DNA of 64,000 bases from Thalassovita taeanensis (GTDB taxonomy: Bacteria; Pseudomonadota; Alphaproteobacteria; Rhodobacterales; Rhodobacteraceae), in assembly GCF_900110775.1 (NCBI RefSeq), contig NZ_FOEP01000008.1:62001-126000 (forward strand), read 5' to 3'. Each line of letters opens with the position of its first letter. The stretch's first letter is position 1. The notes under the pieces were generated by a model. It was not told the DNA's origin. It ran no database searches and saw only the letters and a program-made list of their open reading frames with translations. This document shows positions 15,639 through 24,321 of this stretch, in pieces. A program made the translations under genes and the position numbers.

Positions 15639-16295
15639 ATGGTGGCGAGTGAACAAGAAATCATTGAAGAAGAATTGGTCTACGGTGCCCTGCGCCGCGA
15701 ACGGCTCTGGCAACGCCTTGGCCTGATGGGCCTTGTCTTCGGTATCATCGGCTGTCTGAGTGCCGCGGCTGTCTCGATCCTCGATGTCGACCCGCCCCCC
15801 GTCGTTGTCCCTTATGATCCCGCCACTGGTTTTGCCCTGCCCGAGGCGTCCGTTGGGGCCACATCCGTCACCGCCAACCAGGCGATCATCGAGGCGGAGG
15901 TGTTCCGCTATGTGACCGATCGTGAGGTCTACAATCAGCTCGATAACGATCTGCGCATCCGCAATGTGCTGCGCCGCTCGGACGGGGCCGCCGAGAGCGG
16001 GCTGCGCCAGATCTGGAACAGCGCAAATGAGAACTATCCGCCGACCGTCTATGGCCCCAATGCCCGGCTCGACGTGGAAATCCTCAGCATCAACCGGATC
16101 GGCACCAACCGCGCCACGGTGCGCCTGCGCAAGCGTCTGACATCATTGGGCGGCACCCAGACCGGCCTCTTCACTGCGACGCTTCTCTTCGAGTTCCGCC
16201 CGGAGACCCGCCGCTCCATCGATGAGGTCTGGACCAATCCGTTTGGGTTCACCGTGCTCGAATATTCCATCCGCTCCGACAGATTGGAGAATTAA
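15639..16295 (+). CDS. virB8: VirB8-like T4SS inner-membrane protein
   Basis: This 218-residue protein has a short cytoplasmic N-terminus, one membrane helix (about residues 28-48) and a periplasmic NTF2-like domain with VYNQLDNDLRIRNVL and the strand-rich end. That is the VirB8 plan; VirB8 is an assembly hub for the channel. It starts 14 bp after virB5 and its stop overlaps the virB9 start by one base. Confidence 0.88.
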   Translation: MVASEQEIIEEELVYGALRRERLWQRLGLMGLVFGIIGCLSAAAVSILDVDPPPVVVPYDPATGFALPEASVGATSVTANQAIIEAEVFRYVTDREVYNQLDNDLRIRNVLRRSDGAAESGLRQIWNSANENYPPTVYGPNARLDVEILSINRIGTNRATVRLRKRLTSLGGTQTGLFTATLLFEFRPETRRSIDEVWTNPFGFTVLEYSIRSDRLEN

Positions 16296-16394
16296 TGCGT
16301 TTCTCGAATTCAAATCAAAATACCTTGTCGCCAATGTCCCCAGAGCGCTTGAGCCGCGCGGGTATTGGCGACGCTCCTCGTTCCGGAAACGCAT
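16295..16394. repeat. Nested palindromic element at the start of virB9 (copy 3 of 3)
   Basis: Outer arms ATGCGTTTC (16295-16303) and GAAACGCAT (16386-16394) are complementary; inner arms GTCGCCAAT (16327-16335) and ATTGGCGAC (16364-16372) are also perfect. It is 100 bp, the same size and layout as the copies at 10384 and 13414. Here the start codon itself lies in the left arm. Confidence 0.8.
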
Positions 16395-17092
16395 GGTTGA
16401 TCAATAAGCTCTTTGTTGCTGCCCTATTTGTTTTGCTGCCCGGCCTTACCTTTGCCGAAGCCATCCCGCGCGGTGGCCCAAATGACAGCCGTGTGCGGCT
16501 CGCAACATATCAAGAAGGTCAGGTCTACCGCATCAGCGTCTCGCTCACCCATGTCACCACCATCGAGTTTGGAGAGGGCGAAAGCATCCGGTCGATCATT
16601 GCGGGCGACACGGAAGGCTTCGAGATCGATGGCGTGCCGGGCGGGCAGGCCTTCGCAATCAAGCCCGTCGCGCGCGGTGTCCATACCAATGTGACCGTCT
16701 ACACGAATAGGCGCAGCTACTATTTCAACATCGAGGAGGTCCGCAGCCCGACCTTCTACGTGGTGCAGTTCCGCTATCCGGACGACGCTGCGCGCCCGAC
16801 CCGGGCCATCGCCGCCCAAGCACCGAACTACAATTACGGCGCCAGCGCGCGGACCGAGTTCACGCCAACCCGCATCTGGGATGACGGGACGTTCACGTAT
16901 TTCGCCTTTCCAAGAAACGCCCCTGTGCCCGCGATCTTCCGCTACGCGGGCGGCCGCGAGCGCACGGTCAACACGCAAACCCCTGAGGACGGCGTGATCC
17001 GCGTCAGCGGCGTGAACCGCCAATGGGTCTTGCGCCTTGGCGAAGAGGTGGTCTGCATTGAAGCAACGCCGCCTGCGGGGGTAGGCTCATGA
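16295..17092 (+). CDS. virB9: VirB9-like T4SS outer-complex protein
   Basis: This 265-residue protein has a signal hydrophobic core (LFVAALFVLLPGLTFAEA), an N-terminal beta domain (RVRLATYQEGQVYRI) and the C-terminal VirB9 domain with PTRIWDDGTFTYFAFP. VirB9 forms the outer-membrane ring with VirB7 and VirB10. The first 33 codons are a ~100-bp palindromic element, giving an unusually long n-region; a TTG at 16398 would make an ordinary signal peptide. It overlaps virB10 by four bases. Confidence 0.92.
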   Translation: MRFSNSNQNTLSPMSPERLSRAGIGDAPRSGNAWLINKLFVAALFVLLPGLTFAEAIPRGGPNDSRVRLATYQEGQVYRISVSLTHVTTIEFGEGESIRSIIAGDTEGFEIDGVPGGQAFAIKPVARGVHTNVTVYTNRRSYYFNIEEVRSPTFYVVQFRYPDDAARPTRAIAAQAPNYNYGASARTEFTPTRIWDDGTFTYFAFPRNAPVPAIFRYAGGRERTVNTQTPEDGVIRVSGVNRQWVLRLGEEVVCIEATPPAGVGS

Positions 17093-18468
17093 GCGATACC
17101 GGGAACACCGAGCTGGAAAAGCGCCTCGCCGCCCTGGAGAAAGGCAGTGCCCGCGCGCCCATAGCGGCGCAGCGCCGGTCGCCCCTTCTCGCGCTGATCG
17201 TGGTCCTCGTCATCGGCGCAGGTGGTGCCCTGCTCTATCTCCTCTCACAGCCCGACGAAGAGGAAGCCTTGCCGACGGCCACTCCGGACGTCTTCCAAAA
17301 CGAAGGGGACGGCTTTGGCGCTATCGAGACCTTGCCCCCGCCCGAGCCCGAGGTTGTGTTTGTCGAACCGGATCCAGTCGAGCCCAACGCGGAGCTTCTG
17401 GCGCAGATCACCGCCCTGCAGGCCCAGATCGAGGAATTGCGCAACGCCCCTGAACCGGTCGTCGAGGAAGACACCGCCGCCGCAGAGGCGATCGACGCGC
17501 TGACCGCTCAGATCGCTGCGCTGCAAGCTGCATCGGAAGCCGCACAGCAGCGCTTCCAGGATGAACTGACGGCGCGGGATCGCAGCCTCGAGCAATTGCG
17601 CATGGATCTGGAGCTGGTCCAACTCGAAGCCAATCGCCCGCAACCCGCCCCAGCCGGGCCCTCGGAAGACGAGCTGCGCGCACGCGAGCAAGAGCGACTG
17701 CGCCGCGAGGAAGAAGCCCGGCGCATGGCCGAGCTGGAGCGCCGCGCCGCGGAGGAACGCGCCTTCCAGGAGCGGCGTATCGCCTCGCCCACCATCGCTT
17801 TTGGCGGTGCCTCCGGAGCGAATGAAACGGCTCTGACCGAACGCACTTTTGGCGAGGTGACGGATTTCGTGCTGAACGGTGCGTTGCCCTCCACCGTGAC
17901 GCAGGCCGAGGTGATCGCCAATCCCTCCAACACGATTCTACAGGGCACCATGATCCAGGCCGTCATGGAAACTGCCCTCGACAGCTCCCTGCCCGGCCAG
18001 ACCCGTGCCGTAGTATCCGAGGATGTCTACAGCGTCGATGGCGCGCGCCTCTTGATCCCCCGCGGATCCCGTCTCATCGGGCGCTACCGCGCCGGCGTCG
18101 ATATCGCGCAGCGCCGCGTGACGATCGCTTGGGACCGGATCATCCTGCCCGCGGGCCAGACCGTCCAGATCAGCTCCTTCGGCGGTGATGAACTGGGTCG
18201 CTCCGGCGTCACGGGGCTCATAGACACGCGCTTTGCCGAGCGTTTCGGGTCGGCCGCCCTGATTTCGCTGATTTCCGCCGCACCAAGTGCCGCCGCCTCC
18301 GAGGTCCAGGATGAGACTGCCGCCGACGTTCTCGAAGAAGTGGGGGATGATCTGGCAGATGCGACGGACAGCGTCATCGGTGATTACCTCTCCATCGGCC
18401 CCGTCATCTATGTCGACCAGGGCGCCCGCGTCACGGTCATGGTCGACCGCGATCTGGAGATATTCTGA
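17089..18468 (+). CDS. virB10: VirB10-like T4SS channel protein
   Basis: This 459-residue protein has a cytoplasmic start, one membrane helix (about residues 30-50), an acidic and proline-rich periplasmic spacer, a coiled-coil region (about 100-230, rich in Glu, Arg and Ala) and the conserved C-terminal TrbI/VirB10 beta-barrel domain with LLIPRGSRLIGRY and RVTIAWDRIILP. It spans both membranes and gates the channel. It overlaps virB9. Confidence 0.94.
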   Translation: MSDTGNTELEKRLAALEKGSARAPIAAQRRSPLLALIVVLVIGAGGALLYLLSQPDEEEALPTATPDVFQNEGDGFGAIETLPPPEPEVVFVEPDPVEPNAELLAQITALQAQIEELRNAPEPVVEEDTAAAEAIDALTAQIAALQAASEAAQQRFQDELTARDRSLEQLRMDLELVQLEANRPQPAPAGPSEDELRAREQERLRREEEARRMAELERRAAEERAFQERRIASPTIAFGGASGANETALTERTFGEVTDFVLNGALPSTVTQAEVIANPSNTILQGTMIQAVMETALDSSLPGQTRAVVSEDVYSVDGARLLIPRGSRLIGRYRAGVDIAQRRVTIAWDRIILPAGQTVQISSFGGDELGRSGVTGLIDTRFAERFGSAALISLISAAPSAAASEVQDETAADVLEEVGDDLADATDSVIGDYLSIGPVIYVDQGARVTVMVDRDLEIF

Positions 18469-18472
18469 GCCC

Positions 18473-19459
18473 ATGTCGCTGAGCTATCTTGAAACCTCGC
18501 TCGACCGGATCGACGCCGCCGCACGCAACGATGTCATCGAGATCTGCATCAACCCCGACGGGACCTGCTGGGGCGAATTCCAGGGCGATCATTTCATGCG
18601 GGCGTTGGACCAGAGGCTGACGGACGTTCTGGTCAGGGACCTCGGCAACCAGATCGCCTCCTCCGCCAACACCACCATGAGCAAGGACCGGCCCATCGTC
18701 TCGGTTTCGATCACCTACAAGGGTCGCCCGATCCGCGCACAGGTCATCACCCCGCCTGCCGTTCTAAACGCCATGTCCATCAGCCTTCGGTTTTTCTCGA
18801 GCCTGCCTCTCGAAGGCATCGCACTCGATTTTCTCTATGGCAAAGAGCGCAAGCTCGAAGACCTGCGCGTCGAAAAAAAGCGCGCCTTGCGCGAAGTGGT
18901 GGCCGCGGGTTTGATCGATGATGCGCTGGCCTTCTGCGTCGAGAACAAACTCAACATGATCGTCTCGGGTGGCACCTCCACCGGCAAGACCGTCGCCGCA
19001 CGCAAGATCCTCTCTCACGTACCGGCCGAGGAACGCATCGTGACCATCGAAGAAGCCGCCGAGCTTCTGCCGACCCAGCCCAATGCCGTGACCCTCATCG
19101 CCAATCGTGATGCGGAATTCCAGTCGGCCGACGTGCTCCTCACCGCGACGCTGCGCATGCGCCCCGACCGGATCATCCTGGGCGAGGTGCGCGGCAAGGA
19201 GGCCATGACCTTTCTGGAAGCCATCAACACCGGCCATGGCGGCTCCATGACCACGCTGCATGCCGAAACCCCGCAATTGGCCGTGCAGCGGCTCGCGATC
19301 GCGGCACTCAAGACCGAAATCCCGATGACCTATGCCGACATGATCCAGTACATCGAAAATTCCATTGACGTGATCATCCAGGCCGGTCGCCATGACGGCA
19401 AACGCGGCATCACCGAATTCTACCTCCCCGGCGCAACTGAGATTGGAACTTCCCCATGA
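18473..19459 (+). CDS. virB11: VirB11 T4SS traffic ATPase
   Basis: From the ATG at 18473, four bases after virB10, this is 328 residues with the VirB11/PulE fold: an N-terminal domain, Walker A GGTSTGKT near residue 166, an Asp box (IVTIEEAAEL), Walker B (RIILGEVRGKEA) and a His box (NTGHGGSMTTLHAE). It is a hexameric ATPase that switches the machine between pilus building and DNA transfer. A longer upstream reading overlaps virB10 and was rejected. Confidence 0.95.
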   Translation: MSLSYLETSLDRIDAAARNDVIEICINPDGTCWGEFQGDHFMRALDQRLTDVLVRDLGNQIASSANTTMSKDRPIVSVSITYKGRPIRAQVITPPAVLNAMSISLRFFSSLPLEGIALDFLYGKERKLEDLRVEKKRALREVVAAGLIDDALAFCVENKLNMIVSGGTSTGKTVAARKILSHVPAEERIVTIEEAAELLPTQPNAVTLIANRDAEFQSADVLLTATLRMRPDRIILGEVRGKEAMTFLEAINTGHGGSMTTLHAETPQLAVQRLAIAALKTEIPMTYADMIQYIENSIDVIIQAGRHDGKRGITEFYLPGATEIGTSP

Positions 19460-19644
19460 AAACCTTTGAATATGACATCCTGTTCTTTCCGGTGAAGAAG
19501 CAAAAGGACTACGACGAGGTGCGACGTGCTTTGAATGAGCGCGGCGCGGAAGGGTGGGAGGTTATTACCGCCGAAGCCGGCGACTACGGCTACACCACTT
19601 TCTTGAAGCGTGAGACTGGTACAATGAAGACGGCATCGGAATGA
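19456..19644 (+). CDS. DUF4177-like small protein
   Basis: This 62-residue protein has the DUF4177-like pattern: an aromatic strand at the start (FEYDILFFPV), a central helix and LNERGAEGWEVITAEAGDYG. Function is unknown. It overlaps virB11 and the next gene by four bases each, so it is firmly inside the T4SS operon. Confidence 0.7.
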   Translation: MKTFEYDILFFPVKKQKDYDEVRRALNERGAEGWEVITAEAGDYGYTTFLKRETGTMKTASE

Positions 19645-20045
19645 CACGGGCTATTGCAGTCGCTGGCCTGCTCTTGATCTTTGGCACAACTGCTGGCGTA
19701 GCCGAGCGGAACCTGATCCCGACGCTCGACAACCACCCAAATGTTTGCCCAGACCAGCCACCTGAGCCGAAGTGGATGCAGAACATCAATGTGCGCGAAT
19801 CCTATAAGCGCCTTTTGATCCAACAGATATATCGGGCTCAAAGCATGGAGCGCGTCGTAGACTCGCAAAACTGCGACTGTCCCACACGGTATCCAACTTG
19901 GGAGGACGCCGTACGCTTCTACACAGAGCGCTATGCTTCATCTAAATACTGGGACGTTGTCGAAGCGACGTCCGAATACCGACGGCAGGCAAATGAACTG
20001 CGCCGCGCCGCCATGCCAATCTGCGTAGCAGCTGGCAACTGGTAG
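19641..20045 (+). CDS. Exported protein of the T4SS operon, unknown function
   Basis: This 134-residue protein has a signal peptide (AVAGLLLIFGTTAGVAE) and a soluble domain with NVCPDQPPEPKW and a CDC pair (DSQNCDCPTRYPTW). It sits between the DUF4177-like gene and virB6, where some systems carry entry-exclusion or VirB7 genes. No domain was recognised; an entry-exclusion role is only a positional guess. Confidence 0.68.
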   Translation: MTRAIAVAGLLLIFGTTAGVAERNLIPTLDNHPNVCPDQPPEPKWMQNINVRESYKRLLIQQIYRAQSMERVVDSQNCDCPTRYPTWEDAVRFYTERYASSKYWDVVEATSEYRRQANELRRAAMPICVAAGNW

Positions 20046-20051
20046 CAATCC

Positions 20052-21131
20052 ATGAGTGTCGTCACCTACTTCGTGGAAACGTCCGAAGGGTATCTAGATA
20101 CCGCTGCCGAAACTCAGTTTGGTGCGGTCGCAGCAACGGTCGGTACGTTGCTGGTTCTGGGCACAACACTAGTTGTCATTCTGGTCTTCATCAACATGAT
20201 CTACCAGTATCGCGCCATGGACGGCCGAACTGCCTTTTGGCTGGCCGTAAAGGTCGGACTGATAGGGGTCTTCGCGGCCAACTGGGTCCAGTTCAATGCG
20301 CTTGCCTCAGCAATACTGAACGGAATCGACAGCATTGCCGGGGCCCTTGTGGCTTCTGTCGGCGGCGGATCACCTGGCCCGTCCGGTACCTTTGCAGAGG
20401 AATTTGACGAATTGATTGCAGCGCTCGGGGACTATCTGAATGCTGCGGGGTCCGAGCTGAACTGGATGGCCGGTGCCTTGTTGGACACACTCGGGGTTCT
20501 GCTGCTCTCGATTCTTGGCGGGTTGGCGGCGTTCATTGTTGTGGCGTCCCGGCTCATGATCGCTCTGCTAATTGGCATTGCGCCAGTGATGATTTTCTTG
20601 ACCCTGTTCGAGGTGACCAAGGATTATTTCGCGCGCTGGTTATCCGCGTTCATTTCATTCGCGATGTATCCGATCGTCGTCGCCGGAGTGTTCGCGACGA
20701 TCACGGGGGTCTCTCGGGCGCTTCTTGCCGAGCTTGGCGACCCGGAGGGAGCCTCGAACATAGGGGCCCTTATCCCATTTTTCATGATGGTGCTGATGGC
20801 AAAGGGTTTCATCATAGCAACGCCTTTCTTGGTTCGTGCGATTTCCGGAAACATCATGATGCCAGCGCTCTCTGCCGGGTTCGGTGGCAGCTATGCATTT
20901 GCCCGAGGGCTGGCAGGTAGCCAACAGGTTTACAACCGTTACGCCATCGGTGGTGCGACGGGGGCGGAATACGCAGCCCTGCGCGCGCGCCAATTCTTCG
21001 GCGTGCAAGCCTTGCCGAGCCGGCCAAATACTGCTGGAGGGCCAACTGCGGCTCGTCCGGGTGACGCAACCGGAACAGGCGCCCGAATGCTGGCACAGCT
21101 TTCGAGACTTGGTAGGTTGGGCAGGCGGTGA
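20052..21131 (+). CDS. virB6: VirB6-like T4SS polytopic membrane protein
   Basis: This 359-residue protein has six or so hydrophobic helices, including the central conserved block LMIALLIGIAPVMIFLTLF followed by ARWLSAFISFAMYP, which marks the TrbL/VirB6 family. The polar tail is Gly/Ala/Pro-rich. VirB6 forms part of the inner-membrane translocation pore. It is the last gene of the virB operon; the next genes converge on it. Confidence 0.9.
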   Translation: MSVVTYFVETSEGYLDTAAETQFGAVAATVGTLLVLGTTLVVILVFINMIYQYRAMDGRTAFWLAVKVGLIGVFAANWVQFNALASAILNGIDSIAGALVASVGGGSPGPSGTFAEEFDELIAALGDYLNAAGSELNWMAGALLDTLGVLLLSILGGLAAFIVVASRLMIALLIGIAPVMIFLTLFEVTKDYFARWLSAFISFAMYPIVVAGVFATITGVSRALLAELGDPEGASNIGALIPFFMMVLMAKGFIIATPFLVRAISGNIMMPALSAGFGGSYAFARGLAGSQQVYNRYAIGGATGAEYAALRARQFFGVQALPSRPNTAGGPTAARPGDATGTGARMLAQLSRLGRLGRR

Positions 21132-21267
21132 CAGCCAGGTGCCAAAAACTTGCCAAAACTGCAAAGGTTTCGCCGCGGGTTTTTGTCATTGCTAAACGGT
21201 TGATCCCTCGCGACACAAGGCACGTGGCCAAACACGACCGTTTCTGCCACAGGCGGAATCGACAATT

Positions 21268-21744
21268 TTAGCACCGTGCCACGGCCCTGCGCATCGCCCG
21301 ATTGCCAACTGGCTCAGGCTCTTCGCCGGGGTGTTGCCCTTCACCTTTCCAGTCGTCTGACCAAAGCCAATCTTCGAAATAATAGAGCCAAAGGTAAGTC
21401 CACGGAATGATGGTTTGGTCGATCCGCTTCCGCGCGTCCCATTCCCTGGCACCTGGAAGATAAAGACAAAGGCGCAGCGGATCTCTGTAGACGTGAGGCA
21501 AAGGACGCCCTGCCGCCAGCAACTCCAGATCCGGGTCGTCTATCTGAACACCGGGCGTTTGACCCAGCTGAAGCGTGATAGTGGCAAGGTAGGAGCGCGC
21601 CAAGGCGGTCGGTTGTATAGGCTCTTGCCATGTCAATTTGTTTGCGCGGACCTGCCCCACACCACTGATAGCCGGGCTTGCCTTCAGGAACAGCAGCTGC
21701 TGCGACAGGGTCAGGTCGTATTGCCCGCCTCGTCCTATCATCAA
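21268..21744 (-). CDS. E2-like protein of a short type II CBASS system
   Basis: This 158-residue protein ends the CBASS operon, overlapping the CD-NTase gene by four bases. It has the pattern I associate with E2-only CBASS proteins: LPHVYRDPLRLCLYLP with the candidate catalytic Cys93, then TIIPWTYLWLYYFEDWL and GEGQHPG. In such systems the E2-like enzyme joins the CD-NTase C-terminus to a target and raises its activity. No E1 or JAB gene is present. The E2 assignment is from motif memory, not a search. Confidence 0.72.
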   Translation of the reverse strand: MMIGRGGQYDLTLSQQLLFLKASPAISGVGQVRANKLTWQEPIQPTALARSYLATITLQLGQTPGVQIDDPDLELLAAGRPLPHVYRDPLRLCLYLPGAREWDARKRIDQTIIPWTYLWLYYFEDWLWSDDWKGEGQHPGEEPEPVGNRAMRRAVARC

Positions 21745-22940
21745 TCACCGAAGAACGTATTTGTGGGCACGGTCGTTGATGCTGCGACCTTCGATGTCGT
21801 CAGCCCGACCACAGGTGCGACAGAAAGCAGACCCGATTTGCGACCATCCGACACCGCATTGACGCGGTTGCCGAGAACCCGTCCGGTGACACCGGAACCG
21901 AACGAACGCTCCATGTTCAATGACACACGGTCCTGACCAACAGCATCGCGAAGGACTTCAAAGTCGGACAGAGCTTGTGCGTGCCACGCATAGAATGCTG
22001 GTGCCCGGCGTTCATCCTTGTTCCAATTGTCGGCGAAGTTTTCCCCGTTGGTTGTCTCGTTCAGGATGGCATAGCCCCGCCGTCCGTCCAGAATGGGGCG
22101 GTCGATGAAGTGCGGCATCATCCGGATCGTTTCGACCAACAGATCCATTTCGTCATGGAAGACGTGGTTGCGCACGCAATAGGCATAGGACTGCATCGCA
22201 AGGGTGGTAATGATAACGGAAATCGGGGCCACGTCTTGCGTGTTGTTCTGATAAAAAACGTCGCGGTGCCGTTTGAGCAATTGCACGATGCGGCGCAGGA
22301 TGCCTTTCACTGCTTCTCGGACGGGGAACGGCTCCACCGTCGCCTCGTCCCGCTGCATGGCGATAAACTTGCCCACAAAGGTAGGCCGGAGTGCGGCGCG
22401 CTCATCGAACAGGGTCTTGTAGGCCCGCGGGTTTGTCGGATGCCATTCCTTCAGAGCCCGGTCGGGCACCAATTCGCCCCGGTTGCCGCAGACCGGGTTT
22501 GCTATCGTCGGGGATAGGTCGAGGTGGAAGTCCCCCGCATAGTTGAGACGCCAACAACGCTTTTTTTCTTCGAGAAGGCGCACATAGGTGGCGTGTTCCT
22601 TGAGCCGGTTTCCAACCGCCGCCTTCAGGGTCGCTGGTGAGATGCCGGACGCGATACCTGCACAAAAGCAGATCAGATCGACATCGAATTCCCGCCGCCC
22701 GATTGGCTTCACGGCCGTTCCAAGCGCACTGGACCCTTGGAGATAGACCAGAACACTGACGAGTAGGGGATCAGTTGAACCGGACAGCCAGTCTCCGACG
22801 GCACCATAGCTCTGGCGCGCACGATCAAACTGGGTTTCGGTGAGGTCCAGATCCTCGCCTATCTCGTCCAGGATGGTGAATATCTGCGTGCGCCGCCGAA
22901 TATCACTGTCGGTCAGCGGCTGTCGCAACATCTGATTCAT
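21741..22940 (-). CDS. CD-NTase (cGAS/DncV-like nucleotidyltransferase) of CBASS
   Basis: This 399-residue protein has the nucleotidyltransferase signature: GS at 69-70 (LQGSSALGT), the EFDVDL pair Asp86/Asp88, and a third acidic residue in DFHLDL (Asp141). It should make a cyclic oligonucleotide on phage infection. The last ~40 residues are flexible and Ser/Thr/Val-rich, ending NTFFGD, fitting a tail that is conjugated by the E2 partner. Start and stop overlap capV and the E2-like gene. Confidence 0.9.
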   Translation of the reverse strand: MNQMLRQPLTDSDIRRRTQIFTILDEIGEDLDLTETQFDRARQSYGAVGDWLSGSTDPLLVSVLVYLQGSSALGTAVKPIGRREFDVDLICFCAGIASGISPATLKAAVGNRLKEHATYVRLLEEKKRCWRLNYAGDFHLDLSPTIANPVCGNRGELVPDRALKEWHPTNPRAYKTLFDERAALRPTFVGKFIAMQRDEATVEPFPVREAVKGILRRIVQLLKRHRDVFYQNNTQDVAPISVIITTLAMQSYAYCVRNHVFHDEMDLLVETIRMMPHFIDRPILDGRRGYAILNETTNGENFADNWNKDERRAPAFYAWHAQALSDFEVLRDAVGQDRVSLNMERSFGSGVTGRVLGNRVNAVSDGRKSGLLSVAPVVGLTTSKVAASTTVPTNTFFGD

Positions 22941-23974
22941 GCCGCTTTCTCCTTGAGTTGATAGACCGGCACGAAGGTATCGGCAGGCTGGGTGAAAAAG
23001 ATCGGGGTCAGGTGGGGCTTTGCTTTTCGGGCTTCTGACATACCGAGGCCCTTGAGGCGGCCGATCTTCGTGGTGTCATCCAAGGTAAAAAACCCGCTCG
23101 GGACAGACGGCGAAATGCGGTAGATGCGATCCCCATCGTAAGGGTGTCCCGTCAGAAGTTTTGCCATGCCGAGGGCGCCATGTGATTGCCCATCCGCGTA
23201 AAGGTTGAGGACTTTGAGGCCGAGTCCGGCAAACCCTGGACTTTCGGGCAGCATGTAGACTTCGTCCAGACACCCCAGGCTCAGAATGCGCAGGTCTGAC
23301 GGATGCCACCCCAGAAGAGTGATGGCTTCGACGACAGCAATGGCTGTGGGATTGTTGGCCCATGTCCCGCCATCGGTCAGGCCAATATCATCAGCAGTGC
23401 GATGTCGCTTGAAATACGTAGGTGCCGCTGCCGTAGCCAGGGCGGCATCAAGCGCAGTCTTGCGATAATCGGTTTGCAGGCGTGTGTGATGCGCGGTCTT
23501 GTAGATATAAGGGCTGCGGAGATCGGCATCCCACGCCGGGATCACCAACCGGGTCTGTGATTGCCCGATCAGATCGTTGTTGAGAACGGCCTTGAGTTCA
23601 CGGGCAAGAATTGCCGCATCGTGCTTTGGACCGACTACGTGCCGACCTGTGGCGGTGAGGGTGCGCCATGCCTGCCGTATCCTCCCCAGCGGTTCATCAT
23701 CCGCATTGTCCTGACCGAAGATGACAGGCCCGCGACGCTCGTAAAGCTCGAGCAGTTCCTTTGCCGTGCGGCCGAGGCCAAGGCCGAGTGCGATGATGCC
23801 ACCCGTCGATGTGCCCGCGATGAGATCGAAATAGCGCCCAATGGGCTGGCCCAGATCTTCCTCGAGCCCCGCGAGGAATGCAGCGGGCATCGTGCCCTTA
23901 ATCCCGCCCCCGTCGATGGAGAGGATGCGACGTATCTGCCTGTTGTTCCCACCGTTGCTCATCCTGACATCCAT
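22937..23974 (-). CDS. capV: CapV-like patatin phospholipase, CBASS effector
   Basis: This 345-residue patatin-fold protein has an oxyanion loop DGGGIKGT near the N-terminus, the nucleophile elbow GTSTGG and the catalytic-dyad Asp in TDGGTWANNP. In CBASS such enzymes are switched on by the cyclic nucleotide and degrade the inner membrane, killing the infected cell. It is first of the three-gene operon and overlaps the CD-NTase gene. Confidence 0.92.
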   Translation of the reverse strand: MDVRMSNGGNNRQIRRILSIDGGGIKGTMPAAFLAGLEEDLGQPIGRYFDLIAGTSTGGIIALGLGLGRTAKELLELYERRGPVIFGQDNADDEPLGRIRQAWRTLTATGRHVVGPKHDAAILARELKAVLNNDLIGQSQTRLVIPAWDADLRSPYIYKTAHHTRLQTDYRKTALDAALATAAAPTYFKRHRTADDIGLTDGGTWANNPTAIAVVEAITLLGWHPSDLRILSLGCLDEVYMLPESPGFAGLGLKVLNLYADGQSHGALGMAKLLTGHPYDGDRIYRISPSVPSGFFTLDDTTKIGRLKGLGMSEARKAKPHLTPIFFTQPADTFVPVYQLKEKAA

Positions 23975-23988
23975 TCCGCTTATGCTCT

Positions 23989-24213
23989 TCAGCCTTTCGG
24001 CGGATACGGGTCCTTGCCATAGGTGTTGCGCTCGCGGATGCGACCGTTCTCGCCGTGGATCAGCATCTCGCTGCCCTGACGAATGGCGGATTCCCGCGCG
24101 GCCGTGATGGCCTCGCGCTGCGTGCCGTGGACGGAAGACGCGCGGGAGTTACCCGCCCCCTTCACTGCCCAACCGCTTTCATGCGGCACAACATGCTGAT
24201 TTTTCTTAGACAT
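23989..24213 (-). CDS. DUF2188-like small protein
   Basis: From the ATG at 24213 this is 74 residues: HVVPHESGWAVKGAGNSRAS, a central helix (QREAITAARESAIRQGSEM) and GRIRERNTYGKDPYPP. That is the DUF2188 pattern. Function is unknown. It lies 14 bp upstream of capV on the same strand and may belong to the CBASS transcript. It is divergent from the XRE-ImmA gene. Confidence 0.75.
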   Translation of the reverse strand: MSKKNQHVVPHESGWAVKGAGNSRASSVHGTQREAITAARESAIRQGSEMLIHGENGRIRERNTYGKDPYPPKG

Positions 24214-24321
24214 TTCAAGCCTCACGTGTCGATTTCGGTTGACGATGCGACAACCTTGTATTTAAATATACAGGAAGAAATGGCGTTTATCAACCACAAC
24301 AATAACCGCCGGGAGAGGATC

